A stretch of 64,000 nt of DNA from Alligator mississippiensis (GCF_030867095.1 NC_081833.1:70521895-70585894), one strand, 5' to 3'. Shown: positions 23,212-36,520, counted from the stretch's first letter. Made by a program: numbers and translations. The notes: generated from the letters alone by a model not told the origin.

Positions 23212-24430
23212 AGTTTCATAGATGTTAGGGGCTGGAAGGGACCTTACAGATCATTGGGTCCAGCCCGCCTGCACTTAGGCAGGAAAGACCACTGGGGTCA
23301 GATGATCCCAGCATGGTGGGCATCAAGACGCTTTTTAAAGATCGCCAGGGTGGGTGACAATACCACCTCTGGGAAGAGCCTGTTCCAGGTGCTTGCCATT
23401 TGACTTACAAAGAAGTTTTTCCTTATGTCCAATCTGAAGCAATCTTCAATTAGTTTGTGCCCATTATTTCTTGTCCTCTCCCAGGCGGCCTTGGTAAATA
23501 GATGCTCTCCCAGGCCCTGATGTACGCCCCTGATATACTTACAGGCGGACACCAAGTCCCCCCTGAGTCTTCTCTTCTCCAGGCTGAAGAATCCCAAGTC
23601 CCTCAGCCTCTCCTCATACGTCTTGGTCTCCAGATCTCTAGTCTGGACTCTCCTGAGCTTCTCCACATCCTTCTTGAAGTGCGGTGCCCAGAACTGGCTG
23701 CAGTACTCCAGTTGCCGAGTAAAGCGGGAGGATAACATCCTTTGCCTTGCTTGAGATGCCTCGGTAGATGCATGCCGGTGTTTGATTTGCTCTGCCAGCT
23801 GCGGCATCGCATTGGTGGCTCAGGTTCATTTTGTTGTCCATTATGACATCCAGGTCTCCTTCAGTTGTGGTGCTGGCAAGCAGAGCACTGCCGAGCCTGT
23901 AAGTGTGTTGTGGGTTATTTCTCCCCAGATGGAGCACTTTGCATTTCTCTGTATTAAATGACATCAGGTTGAGGGCTGCCCACTTCATGAGCCTGTCCAG
24001 ATCGGTCTGTATTGCCAACCTGTCTTTGAACTTGACAACGCTCCCCCATAACTCGGTGTCATCAGTAAACTTTGCCAGATGGCTTGTAATAACTGCATCC
24101 AAATAGTTAATGAACATGTTGAAGAGCACTGATCCAAGTACTGACTCCTGAGGGATGAGGGATCCACTGGTCACCCTCTGCCGTGATGACTCAGTCCTGT
24201 CAATCAGTACCCTTTGGGTCCTACCATGGAGCCAGTTACCTAGCCACCGGACCGTGAAGTAGTCAAGCCTGCATTTTCCCAATTTGACCATGAGGACATT
24301 GTGGGAGACCAGGTCAAAAGCCTTTCTGAAGTCCAAGTATATGACATCAACCTCATTTCCCCGATCCAGGTGGTGAATAATCTGATGGTAGAAAGAAATG
24401 AGGTTGGTCTGACAGTGAGCGCACATGCGC
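23212..24430 (-). mobile_element. CR1 LINE fragment B
   Basis: The minus strand encodes TNLISFYHQIIHHLD, VDVIYLDFRKAFDLVSH (the first catalytic Asp motif), a decayed SGVPQGSVLG reading SGSLIPQESVLG, and FTDD in place of FADD. It continues with LMSFNTEKCKVLHLG and ILPLYS. After a frame change near 23,700 it reads QLEYCSQFWAPHFKKD through IFKKRLDAHHAGI. The 3' UTR with a TTTCATAGATGTTAGG tail starts at 23212 on the + strand. It is 5'-truncated and inactive. Confidence 0.92.
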
Positions 24431-24899
24431 ATCAGATCTGTCCTAAATCAGAAGCATTTTTGCATGGAGCAGTGTGAGAAGATACACAGAGAGATTAGGC
24501 ATATGCATTTCTGTGTTTCACCTACTTGACACCTAACCATTGAACCACTATTTTTTACTTCTTCCAGCTGCTTCATCTGCCTTCACTGATGTGGTTCAGC
24601 AAAGTTGGTTCGGAGATGGAGATCTCTGCTAGCTAGTGATGGGGTGGAGATCTCTCTCCAGCCAAAAGCAAAACTGTTCTTGTATGGTTTATATTGTGGC
24701 AAGCTCCCAAAGCTAAAATGCAAAATAAAAGCCCCAGCAGCAATGAGCATTTTAACCTCATGGCCTTTAACAGTATCATTTTCACCCTCTAGAAGATCGG
24801 GGGAAAGATTACTAGGATTACTAACGAATGTAGTCAGGACGATTGCTAACAAACAAGTATAAGAATGATGTAGCTGTGATGGTCCAGAAATTATGCAAG

Positions 24900-25035
24900 A
24901 AGCAAGGATTTCTAAGGGTGATATCTTTTATTGGAACAACAAGGCAGATAGGATAAACTAAGACAAGCTTTTGAATGCAAGGCAGTCTTTGTCAGGTCTG
25001 ACAAAGGATGTCTTGCATTCGAAAGCTCAACCCTA
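24900..25035. repeat. SINE-like repeat forming a near-perfect hairpin
   Basis: GTGATATCTTTTATTGGAAC and the following AAGCTTTTGAATGCAAGG belong to the same dispersed family as 51488-51625. Immediately after it comes an inverted copy: arms 24966-24994 and 24999-25027 pair with only a few mismatches across the 4-base spacer GGTC. Confidence 0.7.
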
Positions 25036-26715
25036 CACAATCAACCCTGCCATACAACTGCGAAGTGTCGCACCATCACTTGCCACAGCTAAAGCAGAGA
25101 GAGGAGGGTGGTCCGGGCTCAGCTGCTGCAAGGGTTGTTATGGGCTCAGAACTACACCGATTACCTGGGCTTCTTATCCCAGGTGCGTATACTCCTCAAT
25201 TATCAATTCTGAGTACCTCTTACTATGCATGCAACCCTTTTTAAGGAATAAGGCTGTAGTTGTTTTAGGCCCTTTTAAGAGTATAGTTTCTGCTACTTGA
25301 ACGTTTGGTATGAAGAAGTAGTTTAACCAATCTAAAGCAATTAGGTCATGCTGTAATTTGTGAGTGTTTTAGGTCTATTTCCTCTTACAAAACAGTTGAG
25401 AATATGGCATTATTTATTAACATGTAAAATGACCTAGATTTCTGTCTGCCCATATTTAGTTAGCAAAGACCCACTATCATTTCAATGGGCTTTTAACTGA
25501 TTACTTGTAATTCATTTGTTTTTTCTTGCTGAAACGCAAAACGTCAAGTTATTGCAACTGTTACTTTTAACTATTGTTAAAGGAGGCAGAGTCCTGGTAA
25601 TTGCTTTCTGGATAGCGCTCCTACTGATGGCCTTGACTAGCAATGGATTTATTTTTTATTTTTTTACCCTTAAGTTGCAGAAAATTTGTTTTTCCAGGAA
25701 CTCTTATCAGGTGCAAAGTGAAACGGGACTTTGGCTCTTAGCCTAGCATGCTAGCTACTCCACCCTCGCTTTCTTTGTGGGTACTCAGCGTGCCATGCTA
25801 AGTCCACAGAAGTTATCTGTATTTTGAAACAGGACTAAGCTACCTGAACCTAAGCACACTCATTGCATGCCAAAAGCATTGACATCTGGGACTTAGACTA
25901 GGGTAGCTAGTGCTTTGTGAATGCTGACTCTTATTTAATCTGCACTGACTCTTTGCCAAGATCCTTAGAGTACATCGATGCTTCCTCCGTGTCACGCCCA
26001 ACACTGCCAGTGAGAAACACTCCTGCCCAGTGCCTGCCAAATCCCAGACATGGGCTAGGGCAGCTGTTTCCAAATGTGCCTAGAGACTAGGGTGGATACT
26101 CAGGGTTTCTCTAATACAGTTACATGGCCTCATTGCTGGAGTTGCGCATGGGCTGATTGTGAGCAGGTGGGTGGGAGGTGCTTCTGAGTAGTGGTCCAGG
26201 GGTGGGAGAAGCAAGGCCTGAGTCTGCCTGCCACTTCTGTTGATCTCTGGTAGCTGGTAAAGCATGTATCTTCTCCCTCCCTTCTTCTCAGAGGTCCATT
26301 AACTAATATAAAATACCCCTTTTATAAATAATTTTTTTAGCAATCCCAAATCCTCACTAAGTGCCATATATATTTTTCAGCAGCTTTGTTTCTTCCTGTG
26401 GAAAAGTTCTTGTCATGTCTATAGTGTAACGCTCGCATAGAAGGAACAGGAACAGCAACCGCAGAAACCCCTCATATCTCCTGTTCTGCACATTTGTTGG
26501 TTGTAGCTTATATCTTAGCATTGACACACTGGGGACCTTATAGCTGGATGAACAATTGCATTGGAAGAGCAAGAAAGATTATTTTTGTCTAGAGAGCTGT
26601 GTATATTTCTTCTAAATCAGGTATTACTTCTCTTTTGGCAGCAAAGATAGTGGATTTGGGTTGCCTGATGAATCAGAAAGTTCAGCCTTTGGGAGCTGTT
26701 TGTTTTCCTGGGTCA
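25036..26715. other. intergenic, nothing recognised
   Basis: No exon, RNA gene or clear mobile element was recognised. All open frames are short and without family features. Confidence 0.5.
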
Positions 26716-28630
26716 TAGATTTCATAGATTTCATAGACATTAGGGCTGGAAGGGACCTCGGAAGATCATCGAGTCCAGCCCCCTGCCCAAAGGGCAGGAA
26801 GTCAGCTGGGGTCATAGGATCCCAGCAAGATAAGCATCCAGTTTGCTCTTGAAGGTGTTCAATGAAGGTGCTTGAACCACCTCCAGTGGCAGGCTGTTCC
26901 AGACCTTGGGGGCTCGGACAGTAAAGAAATTCTTCCTTATGTCCAGCCTGGAACGGTCTTGTAGTAGTTTGTGACCATTCGACCTAGTCGTCATTCCTTG
27001 GGGCGCTGTGGTGAACAAACGTTCCCCCAGATACTGGTGGTCACCCCTGATAAACTTGTAGGTGGCCATCAGATCACCCCTGAGCCTGCGCTTTTCCAGG
27101 CTAAAGAGCCCCAGGGGTCTCAGCCTGTCATCGTAGGGTCTGCTTCCCTGACCTCTGATTATGCGCGTGGCTCTTCTCTGGACTCTCTCAAGCTTCTCCA
27201 CATCCTTTTTGAATTGCGGATCCCAAAACTGGATGCAGTACTCCAGCTGCGGCCTCACTAAGGCCGAGTACAAGGGGAGAATGACGTCCCGGGATTTGCT
27301 TGAGAAGCATCTATGGATGCAAGCCAGCATTTTGGTCACTTTACTAGCCGCAGCATTGCATTGCAGGCTCATGTTCATCTTGTGGTCAATGATGACCCCC
27401 AAGTCTCTTTCTTGCATAGTGCTAGCCAACATAGCACTGCCGAGCCTATAAGGATGCTGCGGGTTTTTCTTCCCAAGGTGGAGAACCTTGCATTTATTGG
27501 CGTTGAACACCATCAGATTCTCGTCCACCCACTTGCTGAGCCTGTCCAGGTCAGCCTGGATCACCCGCCTGTCTTCTGGTGTGGATGTTTTGCCCCAAAG
27601 CTTGGTGTCATCAGCAAACTTGGCCAGTCCGCTTCTGACTCCAGTGTCCACATCATTAATGAAGATGTTGAACAGTATGGGTCCAAGGACAGAGCCTTGG
27701 GGGACACCACTGGTCACAGGACACTACGATGAGTGACTTCCATCAATTACTACCCTCTGGGTCCAACCCTGGCGCCAATTTTCCAGCCAGTGGATCGTGG
27801 AGGACCCAAGGCGACAATTGGCCAGTTTCTCCAAGAGGCGATCATGGGAAACCAGATCGAAGGCTTTTTTGAAGTCAAGATATATGACATCAATCTCTTC
27901 TCCCTTGTCCAGGTGATATATCACCTGGTCATAGAAGGAAATGAGATTGGTCAAGCAAGACCTACCCGCAACAAACCCGTGCTGGCTATCCCTTAAGATG
28001 TTGGTGTCGGCCAGTCCATTAAGGATGGCCTCTTTAATAAACTTTTCTAAGATCTTCCCCAGGATAGAAGTCAGGCTGATGGGCCTATAGTTAGCCAGAT
28101 CCACTTTCCTCCCTTTCTTGAAGATAGGCACCACATTGGCCTTCTTCCAGTTTTTGGGCACTACACCAGAGCACCAAGAGCTTTCAAAGATCCGCGCTAG
28201 AGGCTGGGCTATGATGTTCGCCAGCTCCTTGAGTACCCTGGGGTGAAGATTGTCAGGGCCAGCTGACTTGAAGGTATCCAGCTTCTCAAGATGTTCCTTC
28301 ACAAAGTCAGCATTAATGGAGGGCAGGGGATCACCCTCACCCGGACTTCCCCGTCCCGTAGCGGGCATGGGCGTCCCATGGGGCTGATGAAAGACCGACA
28401 CAAAGTACCTACTTAATAGGTTGGCTTTTTCCTGGGCGTCAGTTGTCAGTTGCCCCATCTGGTTCAGCAGGGGTCCAATGTTGCCCCTGCTTTTCCTCTG
28501 GCTCCCCACATATCTGAAAAATGACTTTTTATTGTCCTTGATGCTCAAAGCTAGTTGGAGTTCAGTTGCAGCTTTGGCTTTCCTGGTATGCTCCCTACAG
28601 GACCGGACCAGTGCAGAATAATCCTCCTAG
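26716..28630 (-). mobile_element. CR1 LINE fragment C (best preserved)
   Basis: The minus strand reads almost continuously from EDYSALVRSCREHTRK near 28,625 through DNLHPRVLKELAN, WKKANVVPIFKKG, YRPISLTSILGKILE, QHGFVAGRSCLTNLISFYD, VIYLDFKKAFDLVSHD, TSGVPQGSVLGPILF, FADDTKLWG, KCKVLHLG, LVRPQLEYC and FNTFKSKLDAYLAGI-like text ending at 26812. A single in-frame TAG near 27721 separates two long open parts (27724-28548 and 26812-27717). The 3' end has a repeated ATAGATTTC tail near 26716-26745. The endonuclease domain is absent (5' truncation). It is the youngest-looking of the four CR1 copies. Confidence 0.95.
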
Positions 28631-31033
28631 GTCCCTAGGGTATAGCCACACCCCAGACAGAAGCAACTTGGAAAGGGTTAATGAAGGGCCTAGACACTGG
28701 GCAGAATAGGGACAATAGACTTAGCGGCTGCTTTGGAGAAATACAAGTAGAACTGAAGAGCCAAGTGGAGAGGAAGACTCCTGAGCACAAATAATGCAAG
28801 CAAGACATGTAGGGAGAGATCATCTTCCATTGCTTAAGGCAGGGGTCAAAAGCTGGGTAGTGATAGAAGTTATAATTTAGGGGTGCTCCTGAACAGGAGA
28901 CTGAGGGAGTTGGGAACTGGGCGATGATCAGTTAGGGAGCAGGTAGCTAGGTAGGAGGGGAGAGAGAGAAGGTCTGCAGAGATTGCCTACTGCTCCGCAA
29001 TTAAAGTTTGTTGTTTGCTTCATACAAACAACTAGAACTCTTTGTTCCAAAATGATACCTTTTATGAGACCAACTGAAAATGGCAAGAAAATTGTCCTTT
29101 TCTGCAAGCTTTTGGGATCAAAGTCTCTTCATCAGGCTCTGGGAAAAGTGTAGCTGGTACAAGATGGTAAAAAGTCCCCATCGATAGGAAATAAACTTCA
29201 TTTTTGCACAGAGGGAGCTGAAGATGGAAGGCTGTCCTGCTGGGTGCATGAGAGTGTCTTTGTGAGCTGTGTTGAGTAGCTCTTTGATGGTTGATCAGGT
29301 AGGATTTCTTCCCTGGAGGTGTCCGACAGCAGACAGGGAGGTAAAAAAACTTCCTTGTTCTGCAACGAAGTTTAAAATCCAAAATTGGCTAAAATTTGGC
29401 ATCTACCATGTTTCAGGGGTGGTGTACTTGTTTGCTTCATCTCATTCATTGTATACCTGTATTTACTGAACCTGGTGTTCGATATAAGCTGGAGGCCAGA
29501 GGCAAAGGTGGAGGAGCTCAGTTCTACTAGCCACTGTGACAGAGCTGGGGGTGCTACGGACACTGATGGAGACCTCTCACAAGGGCTCCACAAGTTACTT
29601 CTGATCCAGTTTATTTCAATGTTTGCCAGCTTTTGTTAGTTTTGTGCAGCCAGAGAGGGGAGAAAACTGAGTCGCATGAAAAAGATGAGGGCATTTTGTT
29701 CAACACTATCTTAAATGCTCTGTTGAGTATTGGAGAACGAGTGTTTTTTTTTAACTCTAACTGCTCAGAGGCTCTTAGCTCAGATGTCTTACATTTGGCG
29801 ATGTCAGCTCATCTCCCTGCGTTGCCAATTTCTACATGAGATGCTACCTGCACAGTTACTGAGCAGTCGTTCAGTACTTGTTTGTACAAGTACTAAGTCT
29901 GTGCAGTAAGCAGAGTCACCAGAGTGCTGAGGACCAGCTTTTTCGTGATGCTGACTACAAGAGTAGCTGGTGACTACTGCACAGGAGCATCACATCATGC
30001 TTCCTGCCACATGATGCTACTGTGCAGTAGTCATGGGCTACTGAGCAGTCAGTGTGTCATGTAAACGCAGCCAGCATCAATATATAAGCCAGGTAGGTTT
30101 GCCAGCTATATGTTACAGTGTGTATTTCCAAACACCAATTGCCCAGCCCCACAGGCATTTGGTTCTGAAGCCAGCTTTGATTTCAGCCACACTGGCACCA
30201 CTGGGGAGGTTTCTATCTGTATGAGTGCTGTTACCCTAGAATTACAACAGTTTGCCTGAGAAGAGCATCTGGCCCTTTAGCTCTGTTGCAAATGTAACAA
30301 GAGACAAATCAGAAAACTCATAAAGGAGTGGGTGGAGGGAAGAAATCAACACAAAGCTTCAAACTCTAGCTTCCTCAGATGATTTGTGAAACTTTCATGG
30401 AGTCCTGCCTGAATTTTGGGTTCATTATGCAAGTTTATACTTGCAACAAATGCTTGTCCTAACAACTAAAATGTTAGGTAACAGAAAGCTAGGTGGTAGT
30501 AGTTAAGAGTTCTTGTTGTAACGATCAATTTAAGAACAGATAGCCAGCCAGCTTTTGTTAGTTATGTTTATAAGTCTAAAATTCATTTGTTATGTTCCCC
30601 AAAGGGGTCATAGAGGTTGTTCTATCACCACATAATTGCATCCCTTCTTCTTCAAAGCACTGCTTGTATCTTTGAAAATGTAATGATGGGGATGAGTATT
30701 CTTCCATGGTTTCACTCATGGGAAAAAGCTCCCGGCACTGCCCTTGTGTTAGAGTCACCCCAAAAGTTCATTTTCCCATAGCGTGGGAGAAGTTGACAGG
30801 TCTTGATGTAGATGGCATAACGACCACTTCCAATAAAACTTCTGTCTTCCTCATTGATATGTATCATTCAGAGAGTCAAATGCAACCTGGGACTGGTAGC
30901 AAGATGCAGTCTTGCATGAGCCGTGCCTCACTGCAACTCTGTTAAGAAGCTAGAATTGGTCTTTGTAGATAGAGAGCATTAACTGACCCTTAGCATGGCA
31001 ATGGAATTGAGTTAATCTGCTCCACTCCATAGG
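28631..31033. other. intergenic; one SINE-like fragment
   Basis: At 29045-29150 (minus orientation) ATACCTTTTATGAGACCAAC and TGCAAGCTTTTGGGATCAAA match the dispersed SINE-like family. Otherwise nothing could be recognised. Confidence 0.5.
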
Positions 31034-31740
31034 GGCTAGGGACAGACATTCAAAAAGCCTGAGCCTGAATTGATTCAGTCTTTGCAGGTTAGTCTAACTT
31101 GGCTAGGCTAAATCACTTTGTAACTGCACGGACATCCCAGAAGTTCAGGTCCATGATAACAGTGCTTATAACCCCAAACTCAGTGTTTATCACTCCATTA
31201 GGAAAACAACAGAGGGACATTACCAGCTACCTGTTGATTCTGCCTGTCGATTCTACGTGTAGTTTCGGCACAGACCATAGCCAGCATGTGGTCTGCTAAC
31301 TAATACACAGACACCTCCTCAGCAAGGCAGAGGGGAGGGGGGAATTCTTGCTTAGCAGGGCATTGGAGAGGGAGGTGGGGAAGCAGCCCGCAGTCTCTGC
31401 CAGAGCTCCAGCCAGGGAGCAGAGGGGAGGGGCCAGCCCTGCTGTGGAGCAGAGAGCCCCACCCCGACCAGTGCAGCCCAGCCCAGCCCAGAGAGCATGC
31501 CAGGATGCTGGGGGTGTCTGATTTCTCTTAAACCAGTAAAGGGTCTGGGACCATCATTGCATAAACTGATTTGACCCAAATCAGTTAAGTTTGATACTAC
31601 ATTCAATCAGGTTTATCTCAAACCAGTTTCAGCCGTGTTCAAACTGGTTTATGTGCACTGTTTGGATGTCTGTTCTGTCACAGGTTTAAACCAGTTTCTG
31701 AACACTTCAACCAGTTTACGTGTAATGTCTGTCCCTAGCC
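31034..31740. mobile_element. hAT-like non-autonomous element, family 1, copy 3 (long form)
   Basis: Both ends carry a perfect 17-bp inverted repeat, GGCTAGGGACAGACATT, at 31034 and in inverted form ending at 31740. The flanks CCATAGGG and CCATGGAG look like a decayed 8-bp target duplication if one to two end bases are shared. The 707-bp interior is longer than in the copies at 8.8 and 14.4 kb and is rich in AAACCAGTTT/AAACTGGTTT motifs near the right end. No transposase is encoded. Confidence 0.8.
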
Positions 31741-34700
31741 ATGGAGGTTGAGACTAGTTAGGTAAACATAGGGAGAGCTTCTCCTCATGGGAAGCAAATG
31801 CAGGAAATTACTCTGCAGAGACAGTGCAATGAGGTACAGCAGCATTAATCCACATCAGAATATAGGTGAAGCAAGGAGAGGTGGAGTTCTCCTGGGAGAT
31901 CTCCTCTGTTTGCTGTCAAGTCTTTCCCCAGCTTTCTGTTGGACCTATTCTGTGGGAGCGGAAGCAGCCCCAACCCAGCAGGAGGAAAATTCAGCTCCCT
32001 TAACAAACACAAGATGAATGAGTCAAGCCTAGGCAGGACAGCCCAGGGTCTGGGAGTTGGGGAGCCCAGAGGACCTGCAGCACATGTTGTTTATTACAGG
32101 GCAATCCTATAGCAAGCATTTATTGAAATGGAGACAGCATAAGCAATTCTTGGCTATTTTAAGTACATACTGGCATTGGATGGTCAAAAAATGGCTTGGC
32201 AAAACTAAGTTTAGATTAACATACCTACACCGTATGGGATGCAGGGGGATCCACTCCCTAATCCATACTGTATGCCACAAAAATCCTAATTTGGGTGTAT
32301 TAACAAAGGAAATCTTTTACCAATATAAACTGTATTGGTACCTGGGTGATGTGGGAGGGGGAAGTTGCATCTAAATCAGGAAATCCTTTTAAATGTAGTT
32401 AATGCCTTTGCACGTAGCACAGGGTTTGATTGTTGAAGGTATTTGGGCACTGAACAACAGTGGCCTAAGGCTGTGGGTAACTTATTGCTCAATAGAAACC
32501 TCTCTTTAGCCTTCAAGTTATGCTCCTTTTTAATTTGATGATTGAGTTGCTTTTGTTATAATCCTTTAATGGAACTGTAGGAACAAAGTTGGGGTGTGTA
32601 CCAGCAAACAGATCTCCCTGAGTTAAAAGGAGGCATTATTGCTTGCTGGTGCTTCTATGCCTGTTTCTGCACCTGAGAAAATAAAAATATCAAAATAATG
32701 TACATTGGAAGAGCCTCAGCCCTGTCCACCAGTTTATAAACAGCAACCAAAATATGAACCCCTGGGCTATAACATAATGCAAGCAGTTTGGGGTGTGCTC
32801 CATCCCTTTAAAAGAGTCAAACACCCCACTCCCATCACTAAGTGCCTTGTAGGCCAGGGTCCCTGGTGAGCTCCTGGAGCCCCATTAGCCCTACATGCAG
32901 CCTATCAGGCAATTCTTCCCTGGAGGCTCCTTCCCCTGGCTGCTGCCAGAGAACTAACTCCTGCTGGTCTCAGCCTTGGGGTTGATATGTGCCCAGGGTC
33001 CTGCCTCCTTCCGGTCAGCTGGTCGGGTGCAGGTGCAGGTACAGGTGCAGGCTAACCTGCACCCGTGGGGTTTCTGCCTGGCTCTTAGGGCCCTCTCCCT
33101 AGGCAGTTTCTGTTCGTAAAGGAGCAGGCACCTTAGTGCCCTGTGACATGCGCCATTAGGGTTGTACAGCTAAGAGACAGGTTTTAAATTTTGGGTGCCC
33201 AACTTGAGATACCTGAAAGAGAGCTGAGAGGGTGAAAGGGGGAAAGTGCAAGAGAGAAACCAGGTCATCATGCCTAGAAAGTGGATGAGAACATCTCCTC
33301 CCAAATACTCTACAACAGTGGCCTAGGGTCAGCTTGTAGGTGGAAAGAGATTAATCTCTGATGCAACGAGATGAATTAGTTGCATTGTATGCAATGAGTG
33401 GCTCCTGCTTGCTTTTGAAGTATTTGGGTATTCTCCTATTGTCTTTGGTGTTTCAAGTGAGCGAGCACAGGGGGTTCGGCGAGGAGCCGAGGGGTAATGC
33501 GATGGGCAGCTCAGGAGTTTTATAGACAACTGCTTTAAATATTAAATATAAAAGACAAAAGTAGTAGCGATATATGAATTACTTTGCTCATTAGTAACAT
33601 ATACAAAACCTGCAGTGTCCTGAGATTCAAGCTTATTTTTAATAAGTTTAATGAAATTAACCCTGCCGGACTTGTAACAGAGCTAAAGAACTAGAAAAGT
33701 AAGGTACGTTTGACTGCCTAGCAATCAGCTAAGCCTTCTGCTGAATCCCCTGAGCTACAGCTCCTAATTTTTTGCTACTGAATAAATGTGTTTAAAAAGG
33801 GATGGATTCAAGCTGATGTTAATGGAAGAATCTGATTACGAGCTGAAACATGGCAAAGCAGCTCTAAAATGGGAAAGAACAATGGTCCTAATGTTTGATC
33901 TACAATTAAGGTATATGTTATAAATGTTCAGCGAGACATGCTGGCTGGTCACTGGACACTTTTGGTGCATGAACACACAATTCTCCGAACTCCTCAGCTC
34001 AGTCGCCTGCACTTTGCCAAATCAGTACTTAGTGCAAAAAATCAACAGCTTAGATCCATTCCTCTTATACCAAAGCGGGTTGCTCATCTTCCCCACAGAA
34101 ATTGTGGCAAGCCTATAAAAGGGCCTGCCTCTGTGCAGAGCATCATACCTGTCTGTTTGGGGGTGGGAAAGATCTGCTTTTTCCAGCTCAGCATAGTCCT
34201 ATTACACAGTTTCATGCAGTTTCAAGTCTTTTTGCCTTAGGCCTGTTGAACCAGGTCGAATTCACGTGGCTTTTATTCCTCCTCTGTGTGTTGAGAGAAA
34301 TGTGTCATTCTGTCCCTTTTGGGGATTTGTCTCAGTTATTCTTCAGCCCCATCCATGACTTTTTGTTTCTGCTGGGAACATACCTTCTCCTACGCATTTA
34401 TCCAGGATTACAATTGTTAGCAAGCCTCTAAAAAGATATGGATATCATTTATGCAGTAGTCTTTTGAATAGGCCATGTTTTCCTAGCATCAGTTACAGAC
34501 AGGTGTTATAAAAACAGCTTTCATGCAATTGGAAGGACAGCAAAATTAACTTCTTGCCATCTGCTACACGAGTGCAATTGAAAAGGCAGCTGGCAGAAAA
34601 CTGGTATCGCCAGCCATCTTTGCAACTTGCTGCTTCCTCTCCTTCCTGAAAGACTCTCATTTATGCACCAGTCAGAAACCAAACTGATAAACACTGATGC

Positions 34701-34889
34701 ATGTTTGGCAATTAAAGCCCTTACTACCCTACTGCCGCATGGAGATGACTTGTACTTGCACCATACTCTGGGTAAAAAAAGGAGGCTAGAATGTGAGAAA
34801 TCCAGTATTAAATCTTTTCTAACTTTTTTGGACATGGATTTTGGACTGCTATCACCAGTGGGCTACTCTGGATGGTTTCCAGTTTCTCT
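31741..34889. other. intergenic, nothing recognised
   Basis: No gene was recognised. A small CAGGTG-type tandem run lies at 33027-33050. Open frames on both strands are short and without family features. Confidence 0.5.
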
Positions 34890-36520
34890 TCCTGATTGGA
34901 AGGGCCCTCATATGTCATCTGGTCCAACTCCCGCACAAGAATGCTACCCCTGTGCAATGCTTAGCCAGCCTCTTCCTGAAAACCTATAGTGAGAGAGATG
35001 CCACAATTTCCCCAGATAGGAAAAACTTCCTTATGGTTAGAACAGGGAAGCAGCAGAATTGGCTGAGATCTATTCTTAATCCACTTTGCTGGAGTTTGGA
35101 GTGATTGCTTCATGTCCTACCTCTGCAGCAAAGGAGGCGAGTTGTTTTCCATCATCTTTATCACAACCTTTCCGATATTTGAAGACAAATACATGTGCCA
35201 CCTTCAGTGCCTTTCTGCAAGTTAAACACGCCCAGCATCCTCATCTTTTTTTGTCACTCACCTTTAGACCCTTTCCAACTTCTCTACAACTTTCTTAAAA
35301 TGTGGAGCTTGGCACTGCACACACCTTGATGAGGCCTACCCATCACCATCACCACCAAGCAAAGGGGCACTATCACCTTCTGTCTTACACAAAACACTCC
35401 TGTTGATGCATTTACTTTTTTTTCTGCAGCTGCATCACACTGAAGACTCATATCAACTCTGTGATCCACCTAGATCAGTGGTTCCCAACCTGTTTTTGCC
35501 ACGATCTGCTGCTGGGAGTGGAGTGCAGTGGTGGCGGTGGCGGCAGCCCAGGGGCAGAGGCAGGAAAGCTCCTGGCATGCGGCACAGCTTGCCCTTTATG
35601 TGTGGCGCCGCCGGCATTGCCCCCGCAACCCTCATTTGGGTCATGACCCAAGGTTGGGAACCGCTGGCCTAGATCCTTCTCAGCAATGCTGCCACCCAGC
35701 CAGGTATCTCCCATTCTGTGCCTGTTCTTTTGATTATTCTTCCCCAGAGGAAGCACCTTGCATTTGTCTGCACTGAACTTCATCTTGTTTCTAGCCCAGC
35801 TTTCCAGTCTGTCTGGAGTCTACTCCTATTTCTTGATCTCTCTGGAGTCTACTCCTATTTTTTAATGGGTCTTCAGTCTTTCTCAGTTGTGTATCATCTG
35901 CAGATTTGCTCGTGAAGCACTCTATTCCACCATCCAAATCATTAATAAATGTATTAAATAGCACTGGACTCAGAACGGACCCGTTTGGTACCCCACTCAA
36001 AACCTCCTGCCAGTCTAACATTCGTCCATTTATAATTCCTGTTTGCTTGAGGTTGAGCTAATTGTCTCTCCACCTGGTAGTAATTTTATCTAGCTCACAG
36101 TGCTCCAATTTGCTTTTGAAGATGTCATGTGTGAATTGATCACAAGCTTTACTAAAATCCAAGAACACTATGTCATTGCATTCCCTTTATTCATGAACTA
36201 GTTACTTTTTCGAAGAAGGTCAGGTTGGTTTGGCATGATTTGCTTTTAACAAATCCATGTGGGCCGCTTCTGATCAGCCATTTCTCCTCCAGAAACAAAT
36301 TGACTTCTTTATAATTTGCTTCCGCAACTTCTTGAGTATTCCCTGGGTCCTCCTTTTCCCTGTTTTAAAGAATGGTACTATGTCGGCCTGCATCCAGTCC
36401 CTTGCAGCCTTGCCTGTCTCCCATGACTGTGTCAATATTACTGCCACAGGCTCCAAGATCCTTTCTGCCGGGTCCTTTGGTGGCGTGGGGTGAAGTTCAT
36501 CCGGTTCTGCGCACTTATAT
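34890..36520 (-). mobile_element. old CR1 LINE fragment D
   Basis: Minus-strand pieces read DELHPTPPKDPAERILEP, SWETGKAARDWMQADIVPFF (36274-36555), LSGVPNGSVLSPVLFNTFIN and DLDGGIECFTSKSADD (35791-36021), and KFSADKCKVLPLGKNN near 35,770. The last three mark the reverse-transcriptase core, with SADD for FADD. The 3' UTR (TTGGAAGGGCCCTCATATG on the + strand) starts near 34890. Many breaks are present, so it is older than copies A-C. It is interrupted by a hAT element at 35477-35667. Confidence 0.88.
35477..35667. mobile_element. hAT-like element inserted in CR1 copy D
   Basis: The ends AGTGGTTCCCAACCTG and AGGTTGGGAACCGCTGG are inverted repeats. The flanks are identical 8-bp target duplications CCTAGATC at 35469-35476 and 35668-35675. 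The 191-bp interior is GC-rich and non-coding. The insertion splits the CR1 sequence, so it is younger than that copy. Confidence 0.9.
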
